From the NCBI GenBank assembly GCA_031581485.1, contig JAVLBA010000003.1, forward strand, positions 7,265-71,264: DNA of 64,000 nt, read 5' to 3'. The notes below the pieces were generated by a model. The model worked only from the letters and a program-made list of their open reading frames with translations. It had not been told where the DNA came from and ran no database searches. This DNA comes from BM506 sp031581485 (GTDB lineage Bacteria > Desulfobacterota > Desulfobulbia > Desulfobulbales > SURF-16). The position numbers were made by a program, and so were the translations under genes. This document shows positions 31,900 through 40,800 of this stretch, in pieces (positions within the stretch are counted from its first letter, which is position 1; the number at the start of each line of letters is the position of its first letter).

Positions 31900-34521
31900 A
31901 TGAGCAAATTGTATGGCTGCTTGTTCCTGGCCTTTTTTCTGCTGGTGAGTGCTCCTCTGCCGGGTCGGGCTGCGGGCCAGGATGATCTGGCCCGGCAGTG
32001 TCCCCAGGCGGATAAGTATCGCCTGCAGCGCACTTTTTATCTGGCCACCCTCAAGGAAGTGGTGAGGGCCCCGCAGACCCCCCAGGAGGTCAAGGCCCGC
32101 TTTGCCGACCTTGGCGCCCCTGAAAAAGGGCGGCGCCAGGCAGCCATCATTGCCTTGGCGCTGGCCGGCAACAGGGACCTCTTTTACCAGTTACTGGCGG
32201 CCGGGGAGGGCGCAGAGCTTATCACCTATGCCGAGCATTACCTGCGGCCGGATGGCAGCCTCTGCCTTGATCCCCAGATAGAAAAGGCCATTATCCGCCA
32301 TTTTCATGACCCTGGTTTGTCTCCGGCCTTCCTTTCCTTTTTCGAGACAAATCTCTACTCCAGTCAGGCCTTTTTCAAGACCCTGACCCCCCTCTCCTTT
32401 GAGGCGGATAATCCGGACCGCTATGGCCGTTTGGTCAAGGCCCTCTGCGCCACCCGCCTGCCCGGCCTGGAACAAGAGCTGCTGGCCCTGGGCAGGGCGG
32501 CCCTGCCCCATGACACCCCCGCCCAGAAACGGCTGATGCCAGGGGTGCACCAGGCCCTTATCGCCTATTTTGCCGCTCAGCAGAGCCCTGTTTTTTCCTA
32601 CTTCAGGGCGGTGCTGGCGGCTGAGCCGCGCAGCGAGGAGGTCGCCTATCTGCAAAAGAGCTACGGCCAAACCAGGCTCGCCATTTATCTGGCCCTGAGC
32701 CGCTATGAGGGGGAGGAATCCTTTACCCTCTTCCTGGAGCAGCTTGCTGAGCTTGGCAGGCAGCCGTGGGGCCCCTTTTACAACAAGGATCTCAGTCAGC
32801 TTCTCAGCTATCTCAAAGAGCACCCTTTTTTTGGCGAGAAAAAAGAGCAGGTGGTCCCTCTTTTGGCCCAGATCCTGGCCACTCCTTCTTTGCCCGACCA
32901 GCCCGGCTTTAAAACACCCCTGGAAAAGGCCGGCGAGCCGGAAATATATGACCGGCAGATCCGCACCCAGGTCTATGACCTGTTGGCCGCCATGGACTCT
33001 CAGGCGGCAGGCCGCCTGTTGCTTGATGAGTTGGCGGCCCAGGCTAGGGGGGCCACCGGCGACCATGGCCAGAGCTTGGTGGATGTCCTGTTGCAGGCCC
33101 TGGCCTCTGTGCCTGCTTCTGCTGTTCTGGATGTGGGGCGGCTCCTGGAGCTTGCCCCCCATTTAGGGGGGCAAGGGCAACAGCTGCGCCTGGCTGAAGC
33201 GGTGAGCCGCCATCCCACTCCCAGGGGCCTGGCCTTTGTCCTTGACAAGTTTGCGCTCGCTCTGGGTGATGAAGAAGAGGGGGAGGCTTCTCCGGGCCAT
33301 CTCCAGGCGCAGGCCTTTCTTTTTGAGCAACTGCTGCACTTTGCCGCGCCCAGGTATCTGCTGCAGATCCGGACAGAGCTGGACGCCTGGTTTGTGGCCG
33401 GCCGGCTGCCTGAGAAGCGGTATCAGCAGATGAGCAGCATCCTCAGTGCACGTCTGGGGCAAGGCCTTCCCACCTCTCTTGCCCGGATCGGGGCCAAAAA
33501 AGAGGAGAGGCAGAGGCAGGAGCTGGCCGCATCCCATATCAGGTGGCGGCAGGAGATGGCGCAAGAGCTGCAAAACCAGGGATCCCCGGAGGGTATTGCC
33601 GCAAATATCCAGACCCTGGCCAGCTTCGGGCCGGACGCCAAAAAGGCGGGCTACTGGCTCATGCGGGTGGGAGAGCCTGTTTTGCCCCAGGTCCATGCCG
33701 CCCTGGCCGATCCGGCGGCACCTGCCGCCTTGAAGATGCAGCTCATGGTGGTCCTGGCTGAGATCGGCAATCCCTCCTCCATCCCTTTCCTCCTGAAAGC
33801 AGCGGCTTCAGAGCCGGATAATCAAGAGCTTCTCGTCGATCTCTTCCTGGCTCTGGCCAAGTTGCCGCCCACGCCCGAGGCCATCACCTTTGTGGGCAAC
33901 TCTCTGGAGAAAGAGAGCTCTCAGAAGATCAAGATGAGTGCCCTCGCCTATTTTGCCAGCCACCGACATGAAGATGGTCTTGAGTGGGCCCGCAGATTTG
34001 CAACTCCGGAAAATCCTTCGGGCCTGCGCTGCGTGGCCCTCTATCTTGCGGCCATGCTCGGTGAGGAAGAGGTGAAGGAGCAGCTGGTGACCATGCTGGC
34101 GGAACAGAAAAACAGCGGTGAAGAACATATCCTGCTGCGAGGACTGGCCGAGATTACCCGGCCGGCGGAGTTTCAGGGGCTTCTGGCTGATCTGGGGGTC
34201 TCTGCCGGTGAGGAGGTTGAGCAGATCACCAACTACGTCATGTTCCGGGCCGGCTCTGGCCAGCAAAAGAGGGATCTGGCGGAAAAACTCCTCACCGCCA
34301 AAAAACCTTTGTACTCCGAGCAGGCAGTGGAATTTCTTCTTGCCGGCCGGGAGTTTGCAGTGCTGGACAAATATCTGAGGATCCAGGGTGATCATGAGAT
34401 GTCCCTTGAGATGGTCCTCTATATCTCGGCGGTTGCCCAGAGGATTTTCATAGAGAGCAGACGTCTGGGCTTTTCCCTGGCGGAGAGGGATGGTAAGATC
34501 CTTTTTCTCAAAGAAGATTGA
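31900..34521 (+). CDS. Secreted HEAT-repeat protein
   Basis: An 873-residue protein with a type I signal peptide (MSKLYGCLFLAFFLLVSAPL, cleavage near GRAAG). The mature protein is almost entirely helical, with scattered HEAT-like repeats (for example LMVVLAEIGNPSSIPFLLKA, LVDLFLALAKLPPTPEAITF, ALYLAAMLGEEEVKEQLVTML). It begins 28 bases after hisHF but is unlikely to act in histidine synthesis. The start at 31900 is chosen because it opens the signal peptide; earlier in-frame codons lie inside hisHF. Likely a periplasmic scaffold; no enzymatic motif seen. Confidence 0.75.
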   Translation: MSKLYGCLFLAFFLLVSAPLPGRAAGQDDLARQCPQADKYRLQRTFYLATLKEVVRAPQTPQEVKARFADLGAPEKGRRQAAIIALALAGNRDLFYQLLAAGEGAELITYAEHYLRPDGSLCLDPQIEKAIIRHFHDPGLSPAFLSFFETNLYSSQAFFKTLTPLSFEADNPDRYGRLVKALCATRLPGLEQELLALGRAALPHDTPAQKRLMPGVHQALIAYFAAQQSPVFSYFRAVLAAEPRSEEVAYLQKSYGQTRLAIYLALSRYEGEESFTLFLEQLAELGRQPWGPFYNKDLSQLLSYLKEHPFFGEKKEQVVPLLAQILATPSLPDQPGFKTPLEKAGEPEIYDRQIRTQVYDLLAAMDSQAAGRLLLDELAAQARGATGDHGQSLVDVLLQALASVPASAVLDVGRLLELAPHLGGQGQQLRLAEAVSRHPTPRGLAFVLDKFALALGDEEEGEASPGHLQAQAFLFEQLLHFAAPRYLLQIRTELDAWFVAGRLPEKRYQQMSSILSARLGQGLPTSLARIGAKKEERQRQELAASHIRWRQEMAQELQNQGSPEGIAANIQTLASFGPDAKKAGYWLMRVGEPVLPQVHAALADPAAPAALKMQLMVVLAEIGNPSSIPFLLKAAASEPDNQELLVDLFLALAKLPPTPEAITFVGNSLEKESSQKIKMSALAYFASHRHEDGLEWARRFATPENPSGLRCVALYLAAMLGEEEVKEQLVTMLAEQKNSGEEHILLRGLAEITRPAEFQGLLADLGVSAGEEVEQITNYVMFRAGSGQQKRDLAEKLLTAKKPLYSEQAVEFLLAGREFAVLDKYLRIQGDHEMSLEMVLYISAVAQRIFIESRRLGFSLAERDGKILFLKED

Positions 34522-34555
34522 TAAATATGCCTGAACAGACAAAAAAAGGAGCATT

Positions 34556-34972
34556 GTGAAAAGCTATCATAAGGAATTGTGGTTTGAGATACCAGGCCGG
34601 CGGGGGATGGTCAATATCACCCCGGAAGTGGAGGCCTGCCTGGCTGAAAGCGGCATTAGAGAGGGGCTCTTGCTCTGCAACGCCATGCATATTACCGCCT
34701 CTGTCTTTATTAACGACGATGAGTCAGGTTTGCATCACGATTATGAGGTGTGGCTGGAAAAGCTGGCCCCCCATGCCCCGGTCAGTCACTATCGCCATAA
34801 CAGCGGTGAAGATAATGCCGATGCCCACCTGAAGAGACAGATTATGGGGCGTGAGGTGGTGGTGGCTGTCACCGATGGGAAGCTCCACTTCGGGACGTGG
34901 GAACAGATCTTCTACGGCGAATTTGACGGCCGCCGTCCCAAGAGGGTGCTGGTGAAGATTATCGGGGCTTAA
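34556..34972 (+). CDS. YjbQ family protein (UPF0047)
   Basis: A 138-residue protein of the YjbQ/UPF0047 family: GMVNITPEVEACLAESGIREGLLLCNAMHITASVFINDDESGLHHDY is spread over residues 18-65, followed by HNSGEDNADAHLKRQIMGREV and FGTWEQIFYGEFDGRRPKRV. The invariant histidines and aspartates (HITAS, HNSGEDNADAH) form a metal site in known structures; some members show weak thiamin-phosphate-synthase activity, but the physiological role is open. Translation starts with GTG at 34556 after a strong AAAAAAGGAG. Confidence 0.93.
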   Translation: MKSYHKELWFEIPGRRGMVNITPEVEACLAESGIREGLLLCNAMHITASVFINDDESGLHHDYEVWLEKLAPHAPVSHYRHNSGEDNADAHLKRQIMGREVVVAVTDGKLHFGTWEQIFYGEFDGRRPKRVLVKIIGA

Positions 34973-34980
34973 GGAGAGGG

Positions 34981-35036
34981 GCCAGGAGCACATACAGCGC
35001 CTGACCAGAAGCTGCTCCTGTTGGTCAATTTCTGGC
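34981..35036. other. Inverted repeat between convergent genes
   Basis: CAGGAGCA (34983-34990) pairs with TGCTCCTG (35013-35020), and GCCAG (34981) with CTGGC (35032). It lies between the convergent yjbQ and radical SAM genes and may act as a two-way terminator, though it lacks T runs. Confidence 0.3.
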
Positions 35037-35038
35037 TC

Positions 35039-36733
35039 TCATCTGCCTGGGGGTGCCAGGGACAGATTCTTTTCATCAACCACCAGGATTTCGCTGTGCT
35101 TTAAGGCACCCTTCTGGGTCTCCGCCAGGAAACAGATAAGGCGGGGGGTGCTGCCCTGATAGGGAAAGAGGGTCTGGAGGGCAGCTGGACCAAAGAGGGC
35201 AAATTCAACCCGTTTGAAAAAGTGGTTCCGATTGGTGTGGCTGAAATAGGGCGGCAGATTTTGCGGCAGCTGCTGGTAGAGGTGCTGCTTGTTCTTTTTC
35301 AGGTCCTGGCCGGGAAGGTGGGCAGGCAGTTTCCGGCGCCCTGAGTAAAGCCAGCTCAGCTGGAGCAGCTCCTCAAAGGTTTTTTGGTCAGGACGGCTCT
35401 GCGCTGTTTCAGCCAGTAGGCGGCCCATGAACTCGTGGGTGGCGGCCTGATTGAAGAAATTGTGGCTGTGACAGACCGCAAGGAGCTGGGTGAAAAAATG
35501 GAAGCCGTTTTCGCCCTGGTGTCGCAGATAGCTGAAGAGCGGTTTGAAGAAACGGCAGTTGTAGAATTTCTCCACGCACTCCCCCAGCCAGTAATAATGT
35601 TTGAGCCGTTCGTGGGATAGCCACCTGTTTTGCAGGAGTTCGTAAGGCGGTTGCCGGCTGGCAACCATGGAAAACTCCTCCTGCTGCCGGGCCAGGGGGG
35701 TGTCGGGCAGGATTTTGAGGAGCCCCATCTGGATATAGTGGGGGGAGAGATCAAAGAGATCATTGAAGGTCTGCTGGTACGATTCTTCTGTCTCCAGAGG
35801 GAGGCCCAGGATCAGGTCGACATGGAGATGAATGGCGTCAAGTCCGGCCAGCCTCTTGATGTTTTCCAGGGCCCTGCTCACCTGGCTTTTCCGGTTGACG
35901 GCGGCCAGGGTCGGCGGGTGGGTGGATTGCAGGCCGATCTCAAACTGAAACATGCCCGCCGGGACAGTGGCCAGAAGGTCGAACATCTCCTCGTTGAAGA
36001 GATCCGGTGAAATCTCAAAATGAAAAGAAGTGTCGGTCTCCAGGGAGAGGATATGGCGCCACAGATCCAAGGTGCGCTGGGGCTGGGCGTTGAAGGTTCG
36101 GTCAATAAAGCGGATGATCTGTGGCCGGTGCTGGAGAATCAGATCCAGTTCCTGGCGCACCTGTTCAAGTTCCAGATGCCGCACCCCGGTCTCGTGGGCG
36201 GAAAGACAGTAGGAGCATGAGTATGGACAGCCCCGGGAGGATTCATAGTAGATATGGCGGTTGGCCAGAGGGCCGCAGAAATCCGCATCTCTGTAGGGCG
36301 AGGAAAAGGAAGGGTTTTTTTGACATTGATACCCCTTTTTAAGCTGCTGTCGGCGGAGATCGGTGAAGAAAATATCCGGCAGACCTTCTGCCTCCCCCGT
36401 GATCAGCACCAGGTTGTCAAGAACAAGGCCTTTTGCCACCTCCTCGGCCTCCGGGCCGCCGATGATAAGGGGAAGGTGGGGCTGCAGGAGGCTGAGGTCC
36501 TTAATGAGGCGGCGGATAAAATCACTGTTCCAGATATAGACAGAGAAACAGTAGCAGTCAGCTGCCGGGTCGGTTATCCGGGCCAGGGTTTCAAAATAGG
36601 AATCGTTGATGGTGAACTGCTGGAGGGTGATCCGGGCATCGGCGATTTTTTTTTCAAAAATCTGGCGCACATAAAAGAGGCTCAGGGTGGAATGGGTATA
36701 ACGGCCGTTACAGCCGATCAGTTTGATATGCAT
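35039..36733 (-). CDS. Radical SAM protein with B12-binding-like N-terminus (DUF4080)
   Basis: A 564-residue enzyme. Residues 1-125 form a cobalamin-binding-like Rossmann domain (LIGCNGRYTHSTLSLFYVRQ, LPLIIGGPEAEE). The radical SAM core carries SSRGCPYSCSYC with Cys169, Cys173 and Cys176 for the [4Fe-4S] cluster, then FIDRTFNAQPQRTLDLWRHI and FEIGLQSTHPPTLAAVNR. The C-terminal region (about 390-564) matches the DUF4080 extension of this subgroup. Substrate unknown. It is convergent with yjbQ and monocistronic. Confidence 0.87.
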   Translation of the reverse strand: MHIKLIGCNGRYTHSTLSLFYVRQIFEKKIADARITLQQFTINDSYFETLARITDPAADCYCFSVYIWNSDFIRRLIKDLSLLQPHLPLIIGGPEAEEVAKGLVLDNLVLITGEAEGLPDIFFTDLRRQQLKKGYQCQKNPSFSSPYRDADFCGPLANRHIYYESSRGCPYSCSYCLSAHETGVRHLELEQVRQELDLILQHRPQIIRFIDRTFNAQPQRTLDLWRHILSLETDTSFHFEISPDLFNEEMFDLLATVPAGMFQFEIGLQSTHPPTLAAVNRKSQVSRALENIKRLAGLDAIHLHVDLILGLPLETEESYQQTFNDLFDLSPHYIQMGLLKILPDTPLARQQEEFSMVASRQPPYELLQNRWLSHERLKHYYWLGECVEKFYNCRFFKPLFSYLRHQGENGFHFFTQLLAVCHSHNFFNQAATHEFMGRLLAETAQSRPDQKTFEELLQLSWLYSGRRKLPAHLPGQDLKKNKQHLYQQLPQNLPPYFSHTNRNHFFKRVEFALFGPAALQTLFPYQGSTPRLICFLAETQKGALKHSEILVVDEKNLSLAPPGR

Positions 36734-37042
36734 TGCGGGTTGTCGGAAAAAGTATCCTCAAAAAAGGGCAGGGCACCAGGATGGCCGGGAGAGTAGATAT
36801 CTTTTCTCTTTCTACCATATATGCCCCGTATCAGCCCCATCTTTCCCTCTGTCTGGTCAGAGGTATTCATGGCCTAAAAACTTGACATTTTTCCTGCTGA
36901 ATGAGTAGGATGACTGCCTGTGTTCTTATTGAAAAGAGTATGGTAATACCTTGTAAACAGCTTTTTTAAGAGTTTAACTTATTGCTGAAAGGAGTATTCT
37001 GGGGCATCTTTTTTTGGTCTGGAATATCTTGAGTCATATTTT
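36734..37042. other. Intergenic region carrying the Mla operon promoter
   Basis: 309 bases between the divergent radical SAM and mlaE genes. Apart from the promoter at 36882-36911 I see no feature; the 130-base stretch from the promoter to the mlaE ATG would be a leader without an obvious conserved structure. Confidence 0.5.
36882..36911 (+). promoter_or_regulatory. Probable sigma-70 promoter of the Mla operon
   Basis: TTGACA (36882-36887), an 18-base spacer, then TAGGAT (36906-36911), about 130 bases upstream of mlaE and the only consensus-like -35/-10 pair noticed in the interval. Confidence 0.5.
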
Positions 37043-37834
37043 ATGATTGTGCGCGCAATAGAGCAGTTGGGTGCAGGTGCCCTTTACCACGTCAGAGACC
37101 TCGGCCGCATGGCACGATTTCTCGGCTATAGCGTTGCCGGCTTTTTTAAGCGACCATTTCGCTTTGCTGAGGTCATTCGCCAGCTTCGGCTCATCGGGGT
37201 TAACTCCACGCCCCTCATTTTGTTCATCGGCCTCTTTACCGGCATGGTACTTGGCCTCCAGGGCTATCACACCCTGAGCAAAGTAGGGATGGAGGGGACC
37301 CTGGGCATGCTCGTTTCCCTCAGCCTCATCAGGGAACTGGGGCCGGTATTGACTGCCCTCATGGTTACCGGGCGGGCCGGTTCGGCCATGTGTGCCGAAC
37401 TCGGCATCATGCGCAATACCGAGCAGTTTGACGCCCTGGAGTGTATGGCCATTGATCCTTTTCGCTATCTGATCAGTCCCAAATACCTGGCCATCCTCAT
37501 TGCCATGCCCATTTTGACCATCCTCTTTGATCTCATCGGCATCTTCGGGGGATATCTCACCGGCGTTGTTTTGCTCGGCATCAATCCCGGCGCCTATATG
37601 AGTGGTATTGAGGTGAAGGTGCTTAACGAGGATATCAGCCTGGGCCTCTACAAGTCGGTCTCCTTTGGCCTGCTCGTTGTCTGGATATGCACGGGTCGGG
37701 GTTATTTTGTCCAGCAGATAAAGGGGGCGGGTTTTGGTGCCGAAGCGGTGAGCCGGGTCACCACCCAGGCCGTGGTCTATACCTCCATTGCTGTCCTGCT
37801 CTGGAATTATCTGATCACGGCGGTATTCATATGA
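37043..37834 (+). CDS. mlaE: Mla phospholipid ABC transporter permease MlaE
   Basis: A 263-residue inner-membrane permease of the MlaE family. After an amphipathic N-terminal helix come LILFIGLFTGMVLGLQGYHTL, LGMLVSLSLIRELGPVLTALMVTGRAGSAMCAELGIM and GGYLTGVVLLGINPGAY, all family signatures; five membrane helices are expected. It pairs with MlaF and MlaD to move phospholipids between the inner and outer membranes and keep outer-membrane asymmetry. It is the first gene of the operon; its TGA overlaps the mlaF ATG. Confidence 0.95.
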   Translation: MIVRAIEQLGAGALYHVRDLGRMARFLGYSVAGFFKRPFRFAEVIRQLRLIGVNSTPLILFIGLFTGMVLGLQGYHTLSKVGMEGTLGMLVSLSLIRELGPVLTALMVTGRAGSAMCAELGIMRNTEQFDALECMAIDPFRYLISPKYLAILIAMPILTILFDLIGIFGGYLTGVVLLGINPGAYMSGIEVKVLNEDISLGLYKSVSFGLLVVWICTGRGYFVQQIKGAGFGAEAVSRVTTQAVVYTSIAVLLWNYLITAVFI

Positions 37835-38598
37835 AACCGGCAATTCGTTTCGTGGATGTGGTAAAGAAATTCGGCGATCAGGTGGTCCTTGATCATGTCA
37901 ATGTTGAATTTCAGAAGGGTAAGACCACGGTCATTGCCGGCGGCAGCGGCCAGGGGAAAAGTGTGGCCCTCAAGCTTATCCTGCGCCTCATAGAGCCGGA
38001 CAGTGGCCAGATTTTTGTGGATGGCATTGATATTGGCAGCTTAAACAGAAAAGAACTTGATGAGGTGCGTTCTAAATTCGGCGTCCTTTTTCAAGGTTCG
38101 GCCCTGCTCGATTCAATGACTGTCTGGGAAAATATCGCCCTTCCTCTCCGGGAACGGACGAAAATAAGCAGGGATGCATTGATCAGTCGGGTGGATGGCG
38201 CCTTGGCCCAGTTTGATTTAAGTGGCCATGGTGATAAATTTCCAGCCCAACTTTCCGGGGGTATGAGGAAGAGGGTAGGGCTTGCCCGCGCCACCATGCT
38301 CGATCCGGAAATTGTTCTTTTTGACGAGCCGACCACGGGCCTTGATCCACAGATCACCATGGATATCTACCGCCTTTTTTTCAGGACTCAGCAGCAATAC
38401 GGCTTTACGTCCATCATTGTCAGTCATGATATCCCTAAGGTGTTTAATCTTGCTGACCAGGTAGTGATTTTGGATGAGGGCAAGATGACCCTCTTTGAAA
38501 AGCCGGAGTTTATCCAGTATTCCACAGATCCTATGATTATGAAATTTGTCGAGCAGACCATGGGCGAGGTCTATACAAGTTCTGAAGAACTTAAATGA
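37831..38598 (+). CDS. mlaF: Mla phospholipid ABC transporter ATPase MlaF
   Basis: A 255-residue ABC ATPase: Walker A GGSGQGKS (residues 37-44), signature LSGGMRKRVGLARA, Walker B EIVLFDEPTTGLDP and switch histidine VSHD. The ATG at 37831 overlaps the mlaE stop (ATGA), showing translational coupling. It energises the MlaE/MlaD complex. Confidence 0.95.
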   Translation: MKPAIRFVDVVKKFGDQVVLDHVNVEFQKGKTTVIAGGSGQGKSVALKLILRLIEPDSGQIFVDGIDIGSLNRKELDEVRSKFGVLFQGSALLDSMTVWENIALPLRERTKISRDALISRVDGALAQFDLSGHGDKFPAQLSGGMRKRVGLARATMLDPEIVLFDEPTTGLDPQITMDIYRLFFRTQQQYGFTSIIVSHDIPKVFNLADQVVILDEGKMTLFEKPEFIQYSTDPMIMKFVEQTMGEVYTSSEELK

Positions 38599-38687
38599 CC
38601 TCCCCGGTTTTCTCCTCTGAAATATCCCAAGAAAAAATGTATCCCTGGGTCAGGATTGCGACCCTTGTCAGGTGCGGGTGTTAGTCC

Positions 38688-39134
38688 ATGAAAAAAACAC
38701 ATTTTGATTTCATTGTCGGCCTCTTTTTGTTGGTCGGATTTGGGGCATTCGGCTATATGACCACCCAATATGGGGAATTCTCTCTCTTTGAGTCGGGGAA
38801 ACATTACGAGCTTTCTGCTGAATTCCACAATGTGACCGGGCTGAAAGTCGGCGCCAATGTCTCCATGGCCGGCGTGGAGATCGGCAAGGTTTCCGGGATA
38901 AGACTCACTGAGGATTATATGGCCCATGTTACCCTCTACCTGGAAAAAAAGGTGAAGATTGCTGAAGATGCCATTGCCTCCATAAAGACCCAGGGGATTA
39001 TTGGCGATAAGTTTATCAAGATCAGTCAGGGCGGCTCAGAAGATTTTCTCAAGGATGGTGATTTTCTCTTTGAGACGGAATCCACGATTGATCTGGAAGA
39101 TCTGATCAGTCAGTTTGTCTTTGGTAAGGTGTAA
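38688..39134 (+). CDS. mlaD: MlaD-family MCE substrate-binding protein
   Basis: A 148-residue protein with one N-terminal signal-anchor helix (FDFIVGLFLLVGFGAFGYM) and a single MCE domain: YELSAEFHNVTGLKVGANVSMAGVEIGKVSGIRL and SIKTQGIIGDKFIKISQGG. The length is typical of MlaD. The hexameric MCE ring sits on MlaFE in the periplasm and holds phospholipids. About 90 bases separate it from mlaF. Confidence 0.94.
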   Translation: MKKTHFDFIVGLFLLVGFGAFGYMTTQYGEFSLFESGKHYELSAEFHNVTGLKVGANVSMAGVEIGKVSGIRLTEDYMAHVTLYLEKKVKIAEDAIASIKTQGIIGDKFIKISQGGSEDFLKDGDFLFETESTIDLEDLISQFVFGKV

Positions 39135-39135
39135 G

Positions 39136-40149
39136 GTGGGGATCTCTTTTACTCCGCCGTTAAGGAAAGGGTTGTGGCTCCTCTTGGTCGCCCTGACGTC
39201 TCTGCTTGCCCCTCCCTCTGTTGCTGCCGTGGATCTGGAGGCCCTGCTTGATGACGATTTCGGCGAGAATGAGGAGCGGCTGGTTTTTGATCCCCTGGAG
39301 CCGGTGAACAGGGTTTTTTTTAGATTCAATGACCGCCTCTATTTCTGGGTTTTGAAGCCCGTGGGCAAGGTCTACACTGCTGTTCTGGCTGATGAGGATG
39401 TGCGGGGCGCTATCAGCGCTGCTTTTCATAATATTCTGGCCCCGGTTCGGGTGGTGAACAACCTGCTGCAGGGCAAGATCAGGCAATCCGGGACTGAGAT
39501 GGCCCGTTTCGCCATTAATACCGTTTTGGGTGCCGGTGGCCTTGGGGATCCGGCTGCCGTGGAATTCGGCCTGGCCAAGGCTGACGAGGATCTCGGGCAG
39601 ACCCTGGGGTTGTACGGGATGGGCGAAGGTATTTATCTCTGCTGGCCCTTCCTTGGTCCTTCCACGGCCCGGGACACGCTGGGTATGGCGGGTGATTATT
39701 TTCTTAACCCTGTCAATCATATCTTGGTCAATGAACCGAAAATCCAGGCTGGCCTCACTGCTTTGAAAGTGGAAAATGCGGCCACCTTAAAAGGAAAAGA
39801 GTATGAGAGCCTGGTCCGTGAGGCTTTTGATCCCTATATTTCGATACGGGACATCTATTATCAGCATCGGCGGAGTCTTATCACCGCCACCGTATCTGCA
39901 GAGCAGCAGGGCCCGGGGAGCAAAGGAGATGGGGGACGTCCCCAGGAGCCGTGTCCGGAATTTTCTGGGAATGGCTTGTTCCATAATTTGCTAAAGGCAA
40001 GACAATATCAACAATGTCTCAATAATATGGGGGCAAAGGCATCGATTCATCGCACGCAAAATATGGGGCGTGCCCTGTACAGGGTTAGAGGGGATGCCCG
40101 GTCTGCCTCAGGACAGCAGTTGGTAATGGTGATGGATGTCGCGGAGTAA
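39136..40149 (+). CDS. mlaA: MlaA-family outer-membrane lipoprotein-like protein with odd C-terminus
   Basis: A 337-residue protein. Signal peptide LWLLLVALTSLLAPPSVAA, then the MlaA (VacJ) domain: FDPLEPVNRVFFRFNDRLYFWVLKPV, RVVNNLLQGK, FAINTVLGAGGLGDPA, LGQTLGLYGMGEGIYLCWPFLGPS and FDPYISIRDIYYQHR. No lipobox cysteine is seen, unlike E. coli MlaA. The last 75 or so residues do not belong to MlaA: a low-complexity GPGSKGDGGRPQEPC stretch over a GGGGACGTCCCC palindrome, then a segment (KARQYQQCLNNMGAKASIH, GRALYRVRGDARSASGQQL) that resembles a SPOR-type domain. GTG at 39136 is preferred; TTG at 39115 overlaps mlaD. Confidence 0.88.
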   Translation: MGISFTPPLRKGLWLLLVALTSLLAPPSVAAVDLEALLDDDFGENEERLVFDPLEPVNRVFFRFNDRLYFWVLKPVGKVYTAVLADEDVRGAISAAFHNILAPVRVVNNLLQGKIRQSGTEMARFAINTVLGAGGLGDPAAVEFGLAKADEDLGQTLGLYGMGEGIYLCWPFLGPSTARDTLGMAGDYFLNPVNHILVNEPKIQAGLTALKVENAATLKGKEYESLVREAFDPYISIRDIYYQHRRSLITATVSAEQQGPGSKGDGGRPQEPCPEFSGNGLFHNLLKARQYQQCLNNMGAKASIHRTQNMGRALYRVRGDARSASGQQLVMVMDVAE

Positions 40150-40151
40150 TA

Positions 40152-40799
40152 ATGATGAGATGCAATACAAAGATACGGGGACTGCAGCTCCTCTTTGCCC
40201 TTCTTCTGCTTTGGCAGGGGACAGCGGCCTGGGCCACTGATCCCCAGGCCGCCATGCAGGAAACCGTTGAAAATGTTCTGGAGATCCTCACTGATCCTGC
40301 TTTGGCGGATGAGGCCCATTGGCAGGAGCGCCGCGAGCGGATCACCCAGGAGGTTGCCAGGCGTTTTAATTTTACCAAAATGGCACAAAGTGCTTTGGCC
40401 AGGGCCTGGCACGACAGGAGCGCGGCTGAAAAGGAGGAGTTTGTCGCTCTTTTTAAGGAGCTCCTGAAGGATGCCTATGTGGACAGGCTGAAGACATACT
40501 CTGATGGCAATTATGAGGTGGTTTTTGACAAGGTCCTGGTCCGGGGCACAAGGGCGGTGGTCAGCTCCATTGTCATCCAGAAGGAGCAGGAAATTTCTGC
40601 TGCCTATAAGATGTACCAGGAGGGCGACGACTGGTTTGTCTATGATGTGGTGGTGGAAGGGGTCAGTCTGGTGAGTAATTACCGCAGTCAGTTTGGCAGC
40701 ATTATCCAAAAAGATGGTTATGCGGAATTGGTGCGGCGGCTGGAAAAAAAAATAGCAGAACCGCGAAATGCTGAAAACCTCAATGGGGAGTTGAGTTGA
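40152..40799 (+). CDS. mlaC: MlaC-family periplasmic phospholipid shuttle
   Basis: A 215-residue protein with a signal peptide (LQLLFALLLLWQGTAAWA) and the MlaC/Ttg2 fold: VARRFNFTKMAQSALARAWHD, EFVALFKELLKDAYVDRL, VSSIVIQKEQEISAAYKMYQ and DDWFVYDVVVEGVSLVSNYRSQF. It carries phospholipid between the MlaA complex and MlaFED. Two bases separate it from the mlaA stop; ATG at 40152 or 40155. Confidence 0.94.
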   Translation: MMRCNTKIRGLQLLFALLLLWQGTAAWATDPQAAMQETVENVLEILTDPALADEAHWQERRERITQEVARRFNFTKMAQSALARAWHDRSAAEKEEFVALFKELLKDAYVDRLKTYSDGNYEVVFDKVLVRGTRAVVSSIVIQKEQEISAAYKMYQEGDDWFVYDVVVEGVSLVSNYRSQFGSIIQKDGYAELVRRLEKKIAEPRNAENLNGELS

Positions 40800-40800
40800 T

